A DNA stretch of 6,840 bases from Dehalococcoidia bacterium (GCA_030689845.1 JAUYHV010000067.1:1-6840); one strand, 5' to 3'. Positions 1 through 6,544 are shown, numbered from the stretch's first letter. The notes: generated by a model from the sequence alone, not told the origin. Made by a program: numbers and translations.

Positions 1-36
1 AGAGACACCAACGATGTATGAAAATGAACTCACATC

Positions 37-187
37 TGTCATTCCCGCGTAGGCGGGAATCCAGGAACCCACGTATTATAGTGAAAAATCCCCCTTAATC
101 CCCCTTTTTCAAAGGGGGAGAGGAGAATCTGCAAGAGCTTCTCCCTTTTGTAAAGGGAGATTGAGAGGGATTTTATTAAGAATGACA
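37..187. repeat. Nested inverted-repeat element, MITE-like
   Basis: Three layers of inverted symmetry sit inside one another. The outermost is a perfect 8-base pair, TGTCATTC at 37-44 and GAATGACA at 180-187. Just inside the left end is a compact perfect hairpin, ATTCCCGC at 41-48 and GCGGGAAT at 53-60 with a four-base loop. The inner pair is longer and imperfect: the C-rich block at 85-119 reappears inverted at 142-174, sharing the pattern AAAATCCC...AATC..CCCTTT...AAA..GGG. Such C-run/G-run elements and CATTCCCGC hairpins are familiar as dispersed intergenic repeats in many bacterial genomes. No target-site duplication is evident and no coding capacity is present, so if mobile it would be non-autonomous. 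Whether it is repeated elsewhere in this genome cannot be seen here. Confidence 0.6.
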
Positions 188-209
188 AAGATTGTAGACC
201 ATTTATAAA
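182..209 (+). promoter_or_regulatory. Candidate sigma-A promoter for the hydrolase/MoaD operon
   Basis: A -35-like ATGACA (182-187) and a -10-like TATAAA (204-209) are separated by 16 bases, each matching five of six consensus positions. Transcription would start near 216 and give a leader of about 70 bases before the TTG start at 286. The -35 box coincides with the right outer arm of the repeat element, so the element may have contributed to this promoter. Prediction from sequence only. Confidence 0.4.
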
Positions 210-285
210 ACACAAAATCGGCAGCCGGTCAGGGAAATATTATGATTCATATTTTCTGATATTAAAAATTAAGGAGAACAATAAC

Positions 286-918
286 TTGGGCGTAAAATGG
301 AGTATTATCCCTGCAAAGACAGCGCTTATCGTCCATGACATGGTCAACGAGATGGTTGATGAAAAAGGCCTTTTCTTCGACCCTTCCGTAAAAAAGGTCC
401 AGCAAAACATCATTAAGCTTATCGGAGAATGCAGGGAAAAGAACGTAACGATAGTCTATGCCGTACCCGGCCAAAAGAGCGCTGAAGATTTTGGACGCAT
501 CGGGGATTTCTACCCTGAACTCATATCCCATAACACTATGACTGCAGGGTCATGGGGGGCGTCCGTCCATGCCTCCATCTCCCCGACGAAGGGCGATGTG
601 ATAATCCGCAAGAACAGGATCGGAGCCTTTTACGGTTCTAACCTGCACCGCATATTAAAAAGAAGGGGAATTGATACCGTGATCGTATCGGGGGTTTCTA
701 CAAGCGTAGGTTGTGACACTACAGCGAGAGACGCAACGAACAGGGACTACAAGACCATTTTCGTAAGCGACGGGTGCTTATCGAGGCCCCTGGCAGACCA
801 GGGGTGGGGCAATATCACCGGGGAAGACGTGGCAAGGGTACACCTCAGTTCCCTGGCAAAGGCCTTCGCCATGGTGGTAACCACTCAACAGGTGGCAGAC
901 TTGATACGCCGGTCCTGA
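286..918 (+). CDS. Isochorismatase-like (cysteine hydrolase superfamily) hydrolase
   Basis: This 210-residue protein has the single-domain isochorismatase-like fold, a family that includes nicotinamidase, N-carbamoylsarcosine amidase and isochorismatase. Visible family motifs are ALIVHDM with the catalytic Asp at 18, the lysine segment IRKNRIGAF (Lys109), and GVSTSVGCDTTARDA (136-150), the nucleophile loop. Counted against the usual GxxTxxCVxxTAxDA pattern, the nucleophile position is Gly142 and the cysteine is one residue later (Cys143). That spacing matches the GVYAHIGC loop of EntB-type isochorismatases rather than classical Cys amidases, so amide hydrolysis should not be assumed. The length is normal for the family. 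The start is TTG with AAGGAGAA at 271-278, seven bases upstream, which clearly decides it. It is followed after 23 bases by the MoaD-like gene, so the two are probably co-transcribed. The substrate is unknown. The protein has no signal peptide and is presumably cytoplasmic. Confidence 0.88.
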   Translation: MGVKWSIIPAKTALIVHDMVNEMVDEKGLFFDPSVKKVQQNIIKLIGECREKNVTIVYAVPGQKSAEDFGRIGDFYPELISHNTMTAGSWGASVHASISPTKGDVIIRKNRIGAFYGSNLHRILKRRGIDTVIVSGVSTSVGCDTTARDATNRDYKTIFVSDGCLSRPLADQGWGNITGEDVARVHLSSLAKAFAMVVTTQQVADLIRRS

Positions 919-941
919 TTAACTCAGAAGGGATAGAGAGA

Positions 942-1247
942 TTGATTCAGGTTAGTATTGAAATATACGGTCCTTTTGCAGACCTGGCTGGAGTCAACAA
1001 GGCAGTGCTGGAACTCGAAGATGCCACAGTCCGGGGACTTATAGCTGAGATGAAACGGAGATGGAACCGCAGCTTTATTGAAGCCGTGATGGATGAAGAA
1101 GGAAAAGAATTCGGACTGGCAGTGCTGGTACTGGTCAACAGCCAGCCAGTCTACCATCTCGAAGGAATGGACACCATACTGGCCCAGGGTGACAAGATTG
1201 TCTTACTTCCTCCTATGGCTGGAGGTTACCATCTACCTCCGGTTTAG
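942..1247 (+). CDS. MoaD/ThiS-family sulfur-carrier-like protein with C-terminal extension
   Basis: This is a 101-residue beta-grasp (ubiquitin-like) protein. MoaD and ThiS relatives carry sulfur as a C-terminal Gly-Gly thiocarboxylate for molybdopterin, thiamin or other sulfur insertion, after adenylation by a MoeB/ThiF-type enzyme. Family signs are the opening IYGPFADLAG (8-17), the VNSQPV turn with the DGD-like AQGDKI (81-86), and the terminal LLPPMAGG (88-95). Unusually, Gly94-Gly95 is not the C-terminus: six residues (YHLPPV) follow. If the tail is real, it would have to be clipped before thiocarboxylation; alternatively it reflects lost activity. The start is TTG at 942 with GAAGGGA at 927-933, eight bases upstream. 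The frame is open further 5', but that part lies inside the hydrolase gene and is shadow. The end overlaps the convergent ftsK gene by 35 bases. Whether it serves Moco, tungsten cofactor or another pathway cannot be told; no moa, moe or thi genes are in view. Confidence 0.85.
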   Translation: MIQVSIEIYGPFADLAGVNKAVLELEDATVRGLIAEMKRRWNRSFIEAVMDEEGKEFGLAVLVLVNSQPVYHLEGMDTILAQGDKIVLLPPMAGGYHLPPV

Positions 1248-3444
1248 CCGCGGTATTCTCCTCTTCCTGGTTTAAAAGGTCTATGAGCCGGGCTGCCCGG
1301 GGATAACCGACCTGAAGTTTGCGCTGTAAAAAGGAGGCGGAAATATTTTTGTGTTCTTCTTTCAGGAGTTTCGCCTCGGCTAAGAGCGGATCTTCAGGTG
1401 AGACACTTTTCCCCTGGTTCTGGCTCGGCTTAACCATGTCTTCCAGCTTCAAGGAAACCCTTTCCGCTCTGTGCTGGCCCGCCCATACTTTCACCACCCG
1501 GTCTATTTCGGCATCGGAGACAAAACACCCCTGGAGCCGCTTGGGTTTAACAGCATCCGTGGGCAGGTAAAGCATATCTCCCCTTCCCAGTAATTTTTCA
1601 GCACCGACTACGTCCAGAATGGTACGTGAATCAACCTGGGAGGTAACGGCAAAGCTGATCCTGGTGGGGAAATTAGCTTTAATAAGCCCTGTGATAACAT
1701 CCACGGAAGGCCGCTGGGTAGCTACCACCAGGTGAATGCCCGTAGCCCTGGCAAGCTGAGCCAGTCGGCACAATATGTGCTCAACCTCCCCCGAAGCCGT
1801 CATCATCAGGTCAGCCAGTTCGTCCACTACCAAAACAAGATAGGGCATGTTAAACCCTGCCGGCTTATCCTTGTTGTATGCTTCAATATTGCGGGCGCCC
1901 GCGTCTGCAAGCTTCCGGTAGCGGGTCTCCATTTCCTTGTTTAACCAGCGAAGAATCTCTACAGCTCTTTCGCTGTCTACCACGACGGGAGTTATAAGGT
2001 GGGGAATGCTGTTAAAAGCAACCATTTCCACCCTCTTCGGGTCAATCATGATAAAGCGAACCTCGTCAGGAGTGTTATTCAAAATTAGACACAATATTAC
2101 GGCGTTCAGGCAAACCGTTTTACCGCTGCCTGTGGCACCGGCTATCAGGAGATGAGGCATTTTAGAAAGGTCCCCTACAACTGGTTCGCCCCCCGCTCCC
2201 TTCCCCAAAGCAAGGGCCAACCTCGACTTGGTTCTCAGCTTCAGATAATTATTCCCTTCCATAACACCCCTGAGGCTTACCACACCCATGATCGCATTAG
2301 GTACCTCAATTCCTACCATGGCCTTCCCGGGTACGGGGGATTCTATCCTGATGCTGGGGGCAGCCAGCGCAAGAGCGAGATCATTGGCCAGAGAGTTTAT
2401 CCGCTCTACTTTGACCCTGGTTTTGGAAACTTCTTCCTGCCTGATAACGACATTCCCATCCGGTCCTTTTTCCTTTATTTCCTTATATCTCCTATCCCAG
2501 CCAGGCTCTACACCGAACTGGGTAACCGCAGGTCCGGCGTTTATCTGAACGACCCTCGCCTCGACACCATAGCTTTCCAGCGCTTCCTCAATGAGCCTTG
2601 CCCTTCTTTCGTTATCCATAGGCCGCAGTTCTAAATCGGTCGTTACATCCAGCAGTTCCAGTGACGGAAGCATCCAGCCTGTAGCGGTTATCACGGGTAC
2701 GGGTTCGGGCGGGACCTTCCCCGGAGTAGTTATTCCACTCTTGTTCACTTCATCGTCCTCCTCGACTTCCAGGGCGGGGTTTTCGTCGTCCGTTCTTCGC
2801 AATTCTGGCATGGATTGGATACCCCTGGTAACTGCCCGGCTTCTCTCTCCCTCTCGCTCCACTGCTAACCGTCGGGAATCCCCCTCTTCGGGTCTTGATT
2901 TTACGATATCAGATGGTTTTCTCTTTCGGAAAAAGTTAACAAAGGCCGAAACACCTGAAATAATATGGGAAAATATTTTATACAAAAAAACAAAAAAGAG
3001 AATAATCCCTTTTACAATGTACTTTACGCCCCTAAACATTCCCGATAAAATTGCCAGGGTGACAACAATAAATCCCCTGGGGACGATAAAAAATGTTCCC
3101 AGAAGAATAAGCAGGCCAACGATTGCTATCCCCCCGTTAGTCGAGGGGCCGGCAATTATTTTTCCCAGGTAACCCCCCAGGGATGCGTCCCTCAACAAAC
3201 CTTCACCTTTAAAAAAGGAAAGCGCACCAAAAGCTGCCGCGGCAAAAGATAGCCATCCTAACACCTGGTTAAAATAACGGAGCAGCAGCCCCCACTTCAC
3301 TTTCCATGCCACCCATATCAGGCAAACAAAAGCTGCGCCCACCAGGAAAACACCCGGGCCGAAAAAAACTAACAGGCTATCCCATGCATCAAGGGCCAGA
3401 ATCCTGAGGTTATCCCAGAACATGTATCCGGAAATACCAGCCAC
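1213..3444 (-). CDS. FtsK/SpoIIIE-family DNA translocase
   Basis: A septum-anchored ATP-driven motor that pumps double-stranded DNA during division or into the forespore. From the GTG at 3444 it is 743 residues. Hydrophobic segments lie at roughly 23-46, 59-78, 104-136 and 140-172, followed by a charged, proline-containing linker (about 173-250). The alpha domain spans about 255-360 and the RecA-like motor about 395-645, with Walker A GATGSGKT (436-443) and Walker B LVLVVDELADL (536-546). The winged-helix gamma domain (686-726) carries LQRKLQVGYPRAARLID, the DNA-sequence-reading element. The GTG at 3444 has no ribosome binding site and cuts a hydrophobic helix (LLWRFILLVVAGISGYMFW) in half. 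The open frame continues to a TAG at 3580-3582, so the true start is probably upstream, best candidate ATT at 3547-3549 behind AAAGGGTGG, giving 778 residues with a basic N-terminus. It follows ribonuclease J on the same strand. FtsK versus SpoIIIE cannot be decided by sequence alone; the context favours SpoIIIE. Confidence 0.95.
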   Translation of the reverse strand: MAGISGYMFWDNLRILALDAWDSLLVFFGPGVFLVGAAFVCLIWVAWKVKWGLLLRYFNQVLGWLSFAAAAFGALSFFKGEGLLRDASLGGYLGKIIAGPSTNGGIAIVGLLILLGTFFIVPRGFIVVTLAILSGMFRGVKYIVKGIILFFVFLYKIFSHIISGVSAFVNFFRKRKPSDIVKSRPEEGDSRRLAVEREGERSRAVTRGIQSMPELRRTDDENPALEVEEDDEVNKSGITTPGKVPPEPVPVITATGWMLPSLELLDVTTDLELRPMDNERRARLIEEALESYGVEARVVQINAGPAVTQFGVEPGWDRRYKEIKEKGPDGNVVIRQEEVSKTRVKVERINSLANDLALALAAPSIRIESPVPGKAMVGIEVPNAIMGVVSLRGVMEGNNYLKLRTKSRLALALGKGAGGEPVVGDLSKMPHLLIAGATGSGKTVCLNAVILCLILNNTPDEVRFIMIDPKRVEMVAFNSIPHLITPVVVDSERAVEILRWLNKEMETRYRKLADAGARNIEAYNKDKPAGFNMPYLVLVVDELADLMMTASGEVEHILCRLAQLARATGIHLVVATQRPSVDVITGLIKANFPTRISFAVTSQVDSRTILDVVGAEKLLGRGDMLYLPTDAVKPKRLQGCFVSDAEIDRVVKVWAGQHRAERVSLKLEDMVKPSQNQGKSVSPEDPLLAEAKLLKEEHKNISASFLQRKLQVGYPRAARLIDLLNQEEENTAAKPEVDGNLQP

Positions 3445-3558
3445 AACGAGTAAAATAAAGCGCCACAGGAGCCGGTTAGAAAACTTATCCTTGCGGTTGC
3501 TATTTTTTTTTATTACCTTTGTATCCTGGGTTTTAATTCTACCTGAAATGTTTACTGC

Positions 3559-3567
3559 CCACCCTTT
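3559..3567 (-). promoter_or_regulatory. Ribosome binding site suggesting an upstream ftsK start
   Basis: On the minus strand AAAGGGTGG lies nine bases before an ATT codon (3549-3547) that is in frame with the translocase. No ATG, GTG or TTG occurs in that frame between the TAG at 3580-3582 and the GTG at 3444. The 35 extra residues are basic and then run into the first membrane helix, as expected for this family. ATT starts are rare but known (for example infC). The assignment is an inference. Confidence 0.45.
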
Positions 3568-3599
3568 GTTATCTTTACTCTACGAAACAAATATTTTTA

Positions 3600-3605
3600 A
3601 CTATA
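3600..3605 (-). promoter_or_regulatory. Possible extended -10 element upstream of ftsK
   Basis: Minus-strand TATAGT is preceded by TG one base away (TGtTATAGT), an extended -10 form. No good -35 hexamer lies at the right distance. It would start transcription about 45 bases before the proposed ATT start, allowing ftsK/spoIIIE expression independent of rnj. Weak evidence. Confidence 0.22.
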
Positions 3606-3614
3606 ACACGCCTT

Positions 3615-3632
3615 CTGCGGAGATTCCCGCAG
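3615..3632. other. GC-rich hairpin between rnj and ftsK
   Basis: CTGCGG (3615-3620) and CCGCAG (3627-3632) form a perfect six-base-pair stem with a six-base loop in the 3550-3717 gap downstream of ribonuclease J. On the minus strand the following bases (AAGGCGTG) are not a T-run, so it does not look like a classic intrinsic terminator. It could be a processing or partial-termination structure separating the two genes. Confidence 0.35.
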
Positions 3633-3717
3633 GGTCCCCCCGGATACCTCGTAATCATACAGGCCGAAATGACGACAATATCCATTTTTACTGCTTGTTG
3701 ATTTTTAGTTTTTGTTA

Positions 3718-5403
3718 TTATACTTCCATCACAACGGGCAAAATAAGGGGGCGGCGTCCTGTCTGCTGGTGGAAATATTTTCCCAGGACTTCCTTAAGCT
3801 TTACCTGGATATAACCAACTTCGAGAGGCTTATCGCCATCCTGGCTCAAAGCTTTGATTACAATTTGACGCCATTTATCCGTCATTTTTTCCACCTCCCT
3901 GGCATCGACAAATCCCATGGACATTATGTCCGGCTCCCCGACTATATGCCCTCCTCTTTTTGCGACAGCCACCACTATCAGGACTATACCGTCCCTGGAC
4001 AGCAGTTGCCTGTCCCGGAGGATTACGTTGTTAACCCCACCAACGCTGATTCCATCCACGTACACGTTACCAGCTTCAACCTGCCCCGCTATCCTGGCCG
4101 AGTTCCTGTCTAACTCAAGGATTGCGCCGTTATCCATAATAAAAACATTATTTTCAGGCACACCCAAAGACCTGGCAAGACGCCCGTGAAGAACCAGATG
4201 CCTGTACTCTCCATGTATCGGCATAAAGTACCTGGGGTTCACCATACTAATAAGCAGTTTCAGTTCCTCCTGGCTGCCGTGTCCGTGAACATGTACCCGG
4301 GTCAGTTTGTCGTAAATAACGTTTGCCCCCTGCCTGAACAGATTATCGATAGTGCGATTAACAAGGGCTTCGTTTCCCGGAATAGTTGAGGCTGAAATAA
4401 TAACGGTATCTCCTTGCATAATCTGGATGAATTTATGGTCTCTATTGGCGATACGGACCAGGGCGGAAGTAGGTTCCCCCTGGCTGCCGGTGGTAAGAAT
4501 TATTATCTTGTTCAGCGGCATAGAAGGCAGTTCATCGAGGCGGCAAAATATGCCCTCGGGAGCCTTCAAATATCCCAGGGACTGGGCTATCTTCACTACC
4601 TCAGTCATGCTTTTCCCTGCGACTGCCACTCGTCGGTTATGCTTGGACGCAACATACAAAACCTGCTGTAATCGGGATACCAGGGAAGCAAAAGTAGTGA
4701 TTATTACTCTCCCCGGAGCCCCGCTGATGATCTGGTCCAGATTTTCCGCTACCACCGTCTCAGAAGGAGTATACCCGGGGATTTCAATGTACGTTGAGTC
4801 TGACATGAGCAGCATGATTCCTTTTGAACCCAGTTCTGCCAAACGGGAGAATTTGGATCCTTTACCGTCCACAGGAGTATAGTCCAGCTTGAAATCACCA
4901 CTGTGGACCACCGTGCCGATGGGGGTTTCTATTATCAGGCCCGCTGCATCCGGAATACTGTGACAAACAGAGAAAAACTCCACTGTAAATTTTCCAACTG
5001 TAAACTTCTCCCCGGGTTGAACCGTATGTACCTCGGTTTTATTTAACAGTTTATGTTCCTTCAACTTCAGGGAAAGAAATCCCTGGGTCAACCGGGTTGC
5101 ATATACCGGGACCGGTAATTCCGCAAGGATATATGGGAGAGCCCCTGTGTGGTCCTCATGCCCGTGGGTGATAATTATTGCTTTTAACTTATGCTTGTTT
5201 TGTTTTAAGAAGTTTATATTAGGAATTACATAATCGATCCCCAGCATTTCCTCTTCCGGGAACATCAAGCCGGTATCTATGACAATCATGTCCTCGCCGA
5301 ATTCCATGATCATCATGTTCTTCCCGATTTCACCGAGTCCTCCCAGCGGAATTATTCTTAGTTTATCACTGCCGGAACGCTTTCTTCTTCTCAGGCGTAA
5401 CAT
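3718..5403 (-). CDS. rnj: Ribonuclease J
   Basis: A 561-residue cytoplasmic metallo-beta-lactamase/beta-CASP nuclease, with 5'-to-3' exonuclease and endonuclease activity on RNA; a central decay and rRNA-processing enzyme of Firmicutes. The length matches the family (about 555). Visible in order: LGGLGEIGKNM (20-30); the zinc motif HGHEDH (80-85); further metal ligands His148 (VCHSIPDA) and Asp170 (HSGDFK); the beta-CASP insert with TTGSQGEP (304-311); the phosphate-binding loop HVHGHGSQEEL (371-381); and the final ligand His397 in MPIHGEYRHL. The C-terminal domain (about 450-555) is present, so the gene is intact. The ATG at 5403 follows GGAAAG (5415-5420); the N-terminus is very basic (MLRLRRRKR). 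In several Firmicutes rnj lies just before spoIIIE, as here. The dapG-dapA genes often found upstream in such clusters are absent; a uracil-DNA glycosylase lies there instead, 296 bases away. The sequence does not separate J1 from J2. Confidence 0.97.
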   Translation of the reverse strand: MLRLRRRKRSGSDKLRIIPLGGLGEIGKNMMIMEFGEDMIVIDTGLMFPEEEMLGIDYVIPNINFLKQNKHKLKAIIITHGHEDHTGALPYILAELPVPVYATRLTQGFLSLKLKEHKLLNKTEVHTVQPGEKFTVGKFTVEFFSVCHSIPDAAGLIIETPIGTVVHSGDFKLDYTPVDGKGSKFSRLAELGSKGIMLLMSDSTYIEIPGYTPSETVVAENLDQIISGAPGRVIITTFASLVSRLQQVLYVASKHNRRVAVAGKSMTEVVKIAQSLGYLKAPEGIFCRLDELPSMPLNKIIILTTGSQGEPTSALVRIANRDHKFIQIMQGDTVIISASTIPGNEALVNRTIDNLFRQGANVIYDKLTRVHVHGHGSQEELKLLISMVNPRYFMPIHGEYRHLVLHGRLARSLGVPENNVFIMDNGAILELDRNSARIAGQVEAGNVYVDGISVGGVNNVILRDRQLLSRDGIVLIVVAVAKRGGHIVGEPDIMSMGFVDAREVEKMTDKWRQIVIKALSQDGDKPLEVGYIQVKLKEVLGKYFHQQTGRRPLILPVVMEV

Positions 5404-5699
5404 TTTCGATTCTTCTTTCCGTATGTTTATTAAATCCCTTACTTGGATATTATCAAAATATTTTGTTCTTTATATCCCGGACTTTTCTTCTTAAATATTT
5501 ATCATAATCGTTAAGTTATGTAAATACGACAATCACTAAAAAGCAAGAATATTACAACATCGTGACAAATTAAACCCGTCTACGTTTTATCCACACCACA
5601 CATATAAAGGTCTCTCGGTTGGCATACCCCCTTTTAGTACAGGATTAACGGCAGACCGGTAAAGTCCAGATAACTATTTCTTAAACGGAAGTATTTCCT
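5404..5699. other. Intergenic region between the glycosylase and rnj
   Basis: A 296-base AT-rich gap with no convincing coding frame on either strand. Apart from the candidate rnj promoter near its left end, I find no strong stem followed by a T-run, no RNA gene and no recognisable riboswitch core. The right-hand half (about 5580-5660) is more GC-rich and might hold a distal regulatory site, but nothing specific can be supported. Confidence 0.5.
5429..5456 (-). promoter_or_regulatory. Candidate promoter for ribonuclease J
   Basis: On the minus strand a -35-like TTGATA (5451-5456) and a -10-like TTTAAT (5429-5434) are separated by 16 bases, each with five of six consensus matches. The predicted start near 5422 gives a leader of only about 20 bases, which just includes the GGAAAG ribosome binding site. 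The region is AT-rich, so chance matches are possible. Confidence 0.35.
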
Positions 5700-6296
5700 T
5701 TAGAAGAGGTTTAATTGCTTTACTTCCTCTTTCTTTTCCTGGATGGTGCCGAGTTCCTGCAAAATTCGCGGCAGCTTTAACATATCCGCCTCAATTATTT
5801 TTTTCAGGCTTTGCTGGTGCAGGGCAGCCGCAGGGTGGTACATGGCAAAATATACGGTACCGTTTCCCGTCCGCACCGTTCCGTGAACCTTGCTTATCAC
5901 CTCCCCCGGGAAAAAACGGGACAGGGAGTATCTTCCCAGGGTGACTATTACCTTTGGCCGTATCAAGTCCAGTTGCTGGTCAAGCCATTTTTTACAGGCC
6001 TGGATCTCTGCCGGAAGAGGGTCCCTGTTTGACGGAGGACGGCACTTGATAATATTAGCTATAAAAACATTTGAGCGCTTTAAATTAATGGATTTCAACA
6101 AATCATCAAGATAATGGCCCGCCGGCCCGACGAAAGGCCGCCCCTGCTGGTCTTCATGCCATCCCGGCGCTTCGCCGACAAAAATAATATCGGCATTATC
6201 GGCCCCCTCACCCGGCACAACATTGGTTCTTCCTTTGGAAAGTGAGCAGTCCTGGCATGAAAGGATTTGCCTGTTTAATTCAGATAACAGTGACAC
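5700..6296 (-). CDS. Family 4 uracil-DNA glycosylase, [4Fe-4S] type
   Basis: Removes uracil from DNA to start base-excision repair. At 198 residues it is the usual length for family 4, the iron-sulfur class first described in thermophiles. Visible features: cluster cysteines Cys14, Cys17 (CQDC), Cys85 (IIKCRPPSNRDP) and Cys101; the active-site motif GEAPGWHEDQQGRPFVG (41-57), which contains the uracil-binding and water-positioning region; and the second catalytic motif YHPAAAL (153-159). After a charged tail (EKKEEVK) the protein ends in QLNLF, matching the bacterial sliding-clamp-binding pentapeptide pattern QLxLF. The GTG start is set by GGAGGA (6301-6306) at ideal spacing. It is transcribed away from the lipoprotein gene and toward rnj. 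The older annotation 'phage SPO1 DNA polymerase-related' refers to this same family. Confidence 0.95.
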   Translation of the reverse strand: MSLLSELNRQILSCQDCSLSKGRTNVVPGEGADNADIIFVGEAPGWHEDQQGRPFVGPAGHYLDDLLKSINLKRSNVFIANIIKCRPPSNRDPLPAEIQACKKWLDQQLDLIRPKVIVTLGRYSLSRFFPGEVISKVHGTVRTGNGTVYFAMYHPAAALHQQSLKKIIEADMLKLPRILQELGTIQEKKEEVKQLNLF

Positions 6297-6344
6297 TGTT
6301 TCCTCCGGGAAAAACGGATTTTATAGAAATGATTAATTGAATTC

Positions 6345-6373
6345 ATATTATCACAGCCCCTTTGCACCGTCAA
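6345..6373 (-). promoter_or_regulatory. Promoter of the uracil-DNA glycosylase gene
   Basis: Minus-strand TTGACG (6368-6373) and TAATAT (6345-6350) are separated by 17 bases, and a TG precedes the -10 by one base (TGaTAATAT). An overlapping GATAAT two bases upstream is an alternative -10. Initiation would be near 6338, giving a leader of about 40 bases that ends with the GGAGGA ribosome binding site. Confidence 0.6.
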
Positions 6374-6497
6374 TGGATTTGTCCCGTGTTCAAACGAGGG
6401 TTTGCCAGCCCCTGTCACCGGCGGCAAGATTTTTTGTAATCCAAGTTTTTTTATCACCAAAATCTTTTAATCGTTAATTCTCCCGGTCTATTTAGCC

Positions 6498-6525
6498 TTG
6501 ACAGATGTATAAGTGGTGATATACT
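6498..6525 (+). promoter_or_regulatory. Strong sigma-A promoter for the lipoprotein gene
   Basis: A perfect -35 TTGACA (6498-6503) is followed after 16 bases by TATACT (6520-6525), five of six matches, with an extended -10 TG at 6517-6518. This is the best promoter match in the window. The predicted start near 6532 leaves a leader of about 154 bases before the TTG start at 6686. Confidence 0.7.
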
Positions 6526-6544
6526 ATATATTTAGCAAGGATGT

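Noticed and set aside
1..285. CRISPR array suggested by the repeated C-rich and G-rich blocks
   Set aside because: The blocks are inverted and nested, not direct repeats with regular spacers.
774..941. 5' extension of the MoaD-like frame
   Set aside because: It lies inside the hydrolase gene in another frame; the TTG at 942 has its own good ribosome binding site and gives the family's normal N-terminus.
3575..3685. 36-codon minus-strand frame (MDIVVISACM...) between rnj and ftsK, where some Firmicutes have a small gene
   Set aside because: It has no ribosome binding site, matches no family I recognise, and overlaps the proposed ribosome binding site of ftsK.
3422..4882. Long + strand open frames opposite ftsK and rnj
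   Set aside because: They are antisense shadows of well-supported minus-strand genes and show no family motifs.
6355..6425. Minus-strand GGCAAACC...GGGACAAA...GCAAAGG resembling a cyclic-di-GMP (GEMM-I) riboswitch core
   Set aside because: The conserved GACGCAAAGC segment and tetraloop-bearing stem are not properly present, and the segment overlaps the -35 and spacer of the glycosylase promoter, so it would not be transcribed from there.
6275..6460. 61-codon minus-strand frame overlapping the glycosylase start
   Set aside because: It spans the glycosylase promoter, has no ribosome binding site and no recognisable features.
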